14,944 nt of DNA from the NCBI GenBank assembly GCA_017395725.1, contig JAFQOB010000106.1, forward strand, positions 1 to 14,944, given 5' to 3'. Source of the DNA: Clostridia bacterium. GTDB lineage: Bacteria > Bacillota_A > Clostridia > Oscillospirales > CAG-272. Below, one piece after another: positions 14,137 to 14,944 of the stretch. Each line of letters opens with the position of its first letter. The stretch's first letter is position 1. The notes beneath the pieces are model-generated. The model was given only the letters and a program-made list of their open reading frames with translations. It did no database searches and was not told the DNA's origin. A program made the position numbers and the translations under genes.

Positions 14137-14655
14137 ATGAACGCTAACGAAACTATTACAAAAAAAATCAAAATAAAAATCCGCAGTCTTATAACCGAGC
14201 TTGAAAACTCGGAAATTGACCCTATGGCACAAAAAGGCTGTGCCCCCTTTGTTGACGACATACCCTCAGGCGATGACTGCAGTGAATGTATTGAATTCTC
14301 TACAGACGGCACACTTACAATCAAGGGAAACGTTGCGGAAATTACATACAAAGAAAATGAAGAATTAGGTATGGCTGACATTGAATCAACTTTAAGATTC
14401 AAAATAAACAGACCTACCATGATTAACCTTGTCAGAAGAGGGGCTGCTCCCGCATCACTTATGTTTGATACGGAATTCCCCAGACGAAACTGCACCTACT
14501 GTATCGGCAATATGCCCTTCTCTTTCTGCATCTGTACAAATAACGTAATAAACCGTTTTAATGAAAGCTACGGAAAAATCGTTCTCGACTACGATATCGA
14601 AATGCACGGAGTCAGAACCGAGCATAACGTTTATACCTTGGAATTTAAAGAATAA
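14137..14655 (+). CDS. DUF1934 family protein (YwiB-like beta-barrel)
   Basis: A 172-residue cytoplasmic protein. The conserved parts are an N-terminal strand region (KKIKIKIRSLIT), the central ITYKE...G...ESTLRF segment, and a C-terminal part ending NRFNESYGKIVLDYDIEMHG followed by a short strand. This fits DUF1934, a small calycin-like beta-barrel family of Firmicutes with no settled function. Seven Cys, including CSEC (48-51) and CTYC (118-121), are more than is usual for the family as I know it and could indicate metal binding or simply lineage preference. The ATG has a weak ACGGAAA site upstream. It lies 14 bases before holA; short distances suggest one operon. Confidence 0.78.
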   Translation: MNANETITKKIKIKIRSLITELENSEIDPMAQKGCAPFVDDIPSGDDCSECIEFSTDGTLTIKGNVAEITYKENEELGMADIESTLRFKINRPTMINLVRRGAAPASLMFDTEFPRRNCTYCIGNMPFSFCICTNNVINRFNESYGKIVLDYDIEMHGVRTEHNVYTLEFKE

Positions 14656-14669
14656 GGGGATTTAAAATA

Positions 14670-14944
14670 ATGACACCGCTTGAATTCGGAAAAATTATAA
14701 AAGATAATATACACGGTGTTTTTCTGTTTTACGGCGAAGAACAATACCTGAAGCAACACTATATCAACCTTACCAAAAAGGCTGTCTCCCCCGACGGTGC
14801 AAACGTTATGTCTCTATCGGGAGAGGGCTTGTCTTTAATTGAGGTATGCCAACAGCTCACTGATATGGCTTCTATGCCCTCTATGGATATGAGCAGCAGA
14901 TACTTAAATATATACGACGTTGATTGGAAAAAGCTAAAAGAAGA
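14670..14944 (+). CDS. holA: DNA polymerase III delta subunit, N-terminal part (partial, runs off window)
   Basis: The frame opens at ATG 14670 with AAGGGGA about eight bases upstream and stays open to the end of the window (91 codons). The N-terminus contains GVFLFYGEEQYLKQHY (16-31), matching the start of HolA proteins, where a degenerate nucleotide-binding region reads YL-x-GEE-x-L. The delta subunit is the wrench of the clamp loader that opens the beta sliding clamp. The family is poorly conserved and only about a quarter of the protein is visible, so the call depends on this motif and the position of the start. Confidence 0.83.
   Translation, partial: MTPLEFGKIIKDNIHGVFLFYGEEQYLKQHYINLTKKAVSPDGANVMSLSGEGLSLIEVCQQLTDMASMPSMDMSSRYLNIYDVDWKKLKE

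Overview
The window looks like a chromosomal segment of a low-to-mid G+C, endospore-forming Firmicute of class Clostridia, probably an Oscillospirales-type gut lineage. The basis is gene content and order (yicC-remA-gmk-rpoZ-priA-def-fmt-rsmB, a YugP-type metalloprotease between fmt and rsmB, DUF5685 next to a J-domain protein, DUF1934 before holA), a spoVM gene, a SleB-type hydrolase, and dispersed hairpin repeats of a kind common in gut Clostridia. The lineage is inferred from memory of gene families, not from a search.

Layout. Positions 1-297 are the 3' end of a strongly expressed gap gene (+), closed by a bidirectional terminator. From 9032 down to 352 the minus strand carries one long, tightly packed operon: yicC, remA (DUF370), gmk, rpoZ, priA, def, fmt, a YugP-like zinc protease, rsmB, and a small membrane-anchored protein of unknown function. 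A perfect-consensus sigma-A promoter (TTGACA-N17-TATAAT) lies directly upstream of yicC. The operon joins nucleotide supply (gmk), transcription (rpoZ), replication restart (priA) and translation start and maturation (fmt, def, rsmB). coaBC, which sits between rpoZ and priA in Bacillus subtilis, is absent.

Divergently, 9270-11853 (+) holds four closely packed genes: a PhoU-like DUF47 protein, a DUF5685 protein with a Cys/His pattern, a J-domain protein with a TPR-like middle and an unusual Cys-rich tail, and a polytopic membrane protein. A terminator follows. This is the least understood gene set in the window and the best candidate for an undescribed system.

Positions 11900-12553 hold a 157-bp inverted-repeat element, then a small sporulation locus: a 52-residue two-helix membrane protein and a 25-residue SpoVM homologue, preceded by a plausible sigma-E promoter. 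A third copy of the repeat module follows and forms a terminator between spoVM and the convergent SleB-like cell-wall hydrolase (12554-13210, minus).

The right end (+) has a SanA/YdcF-type DUF218 membrane protein with its own promoter, a DUF1934 beta-barrel protein, and the 5' end of holA (DNA polymerase III delta), which runs off the window. No tRNA, rRNA, CRISPR array, transposase gene or phage gene was seen.
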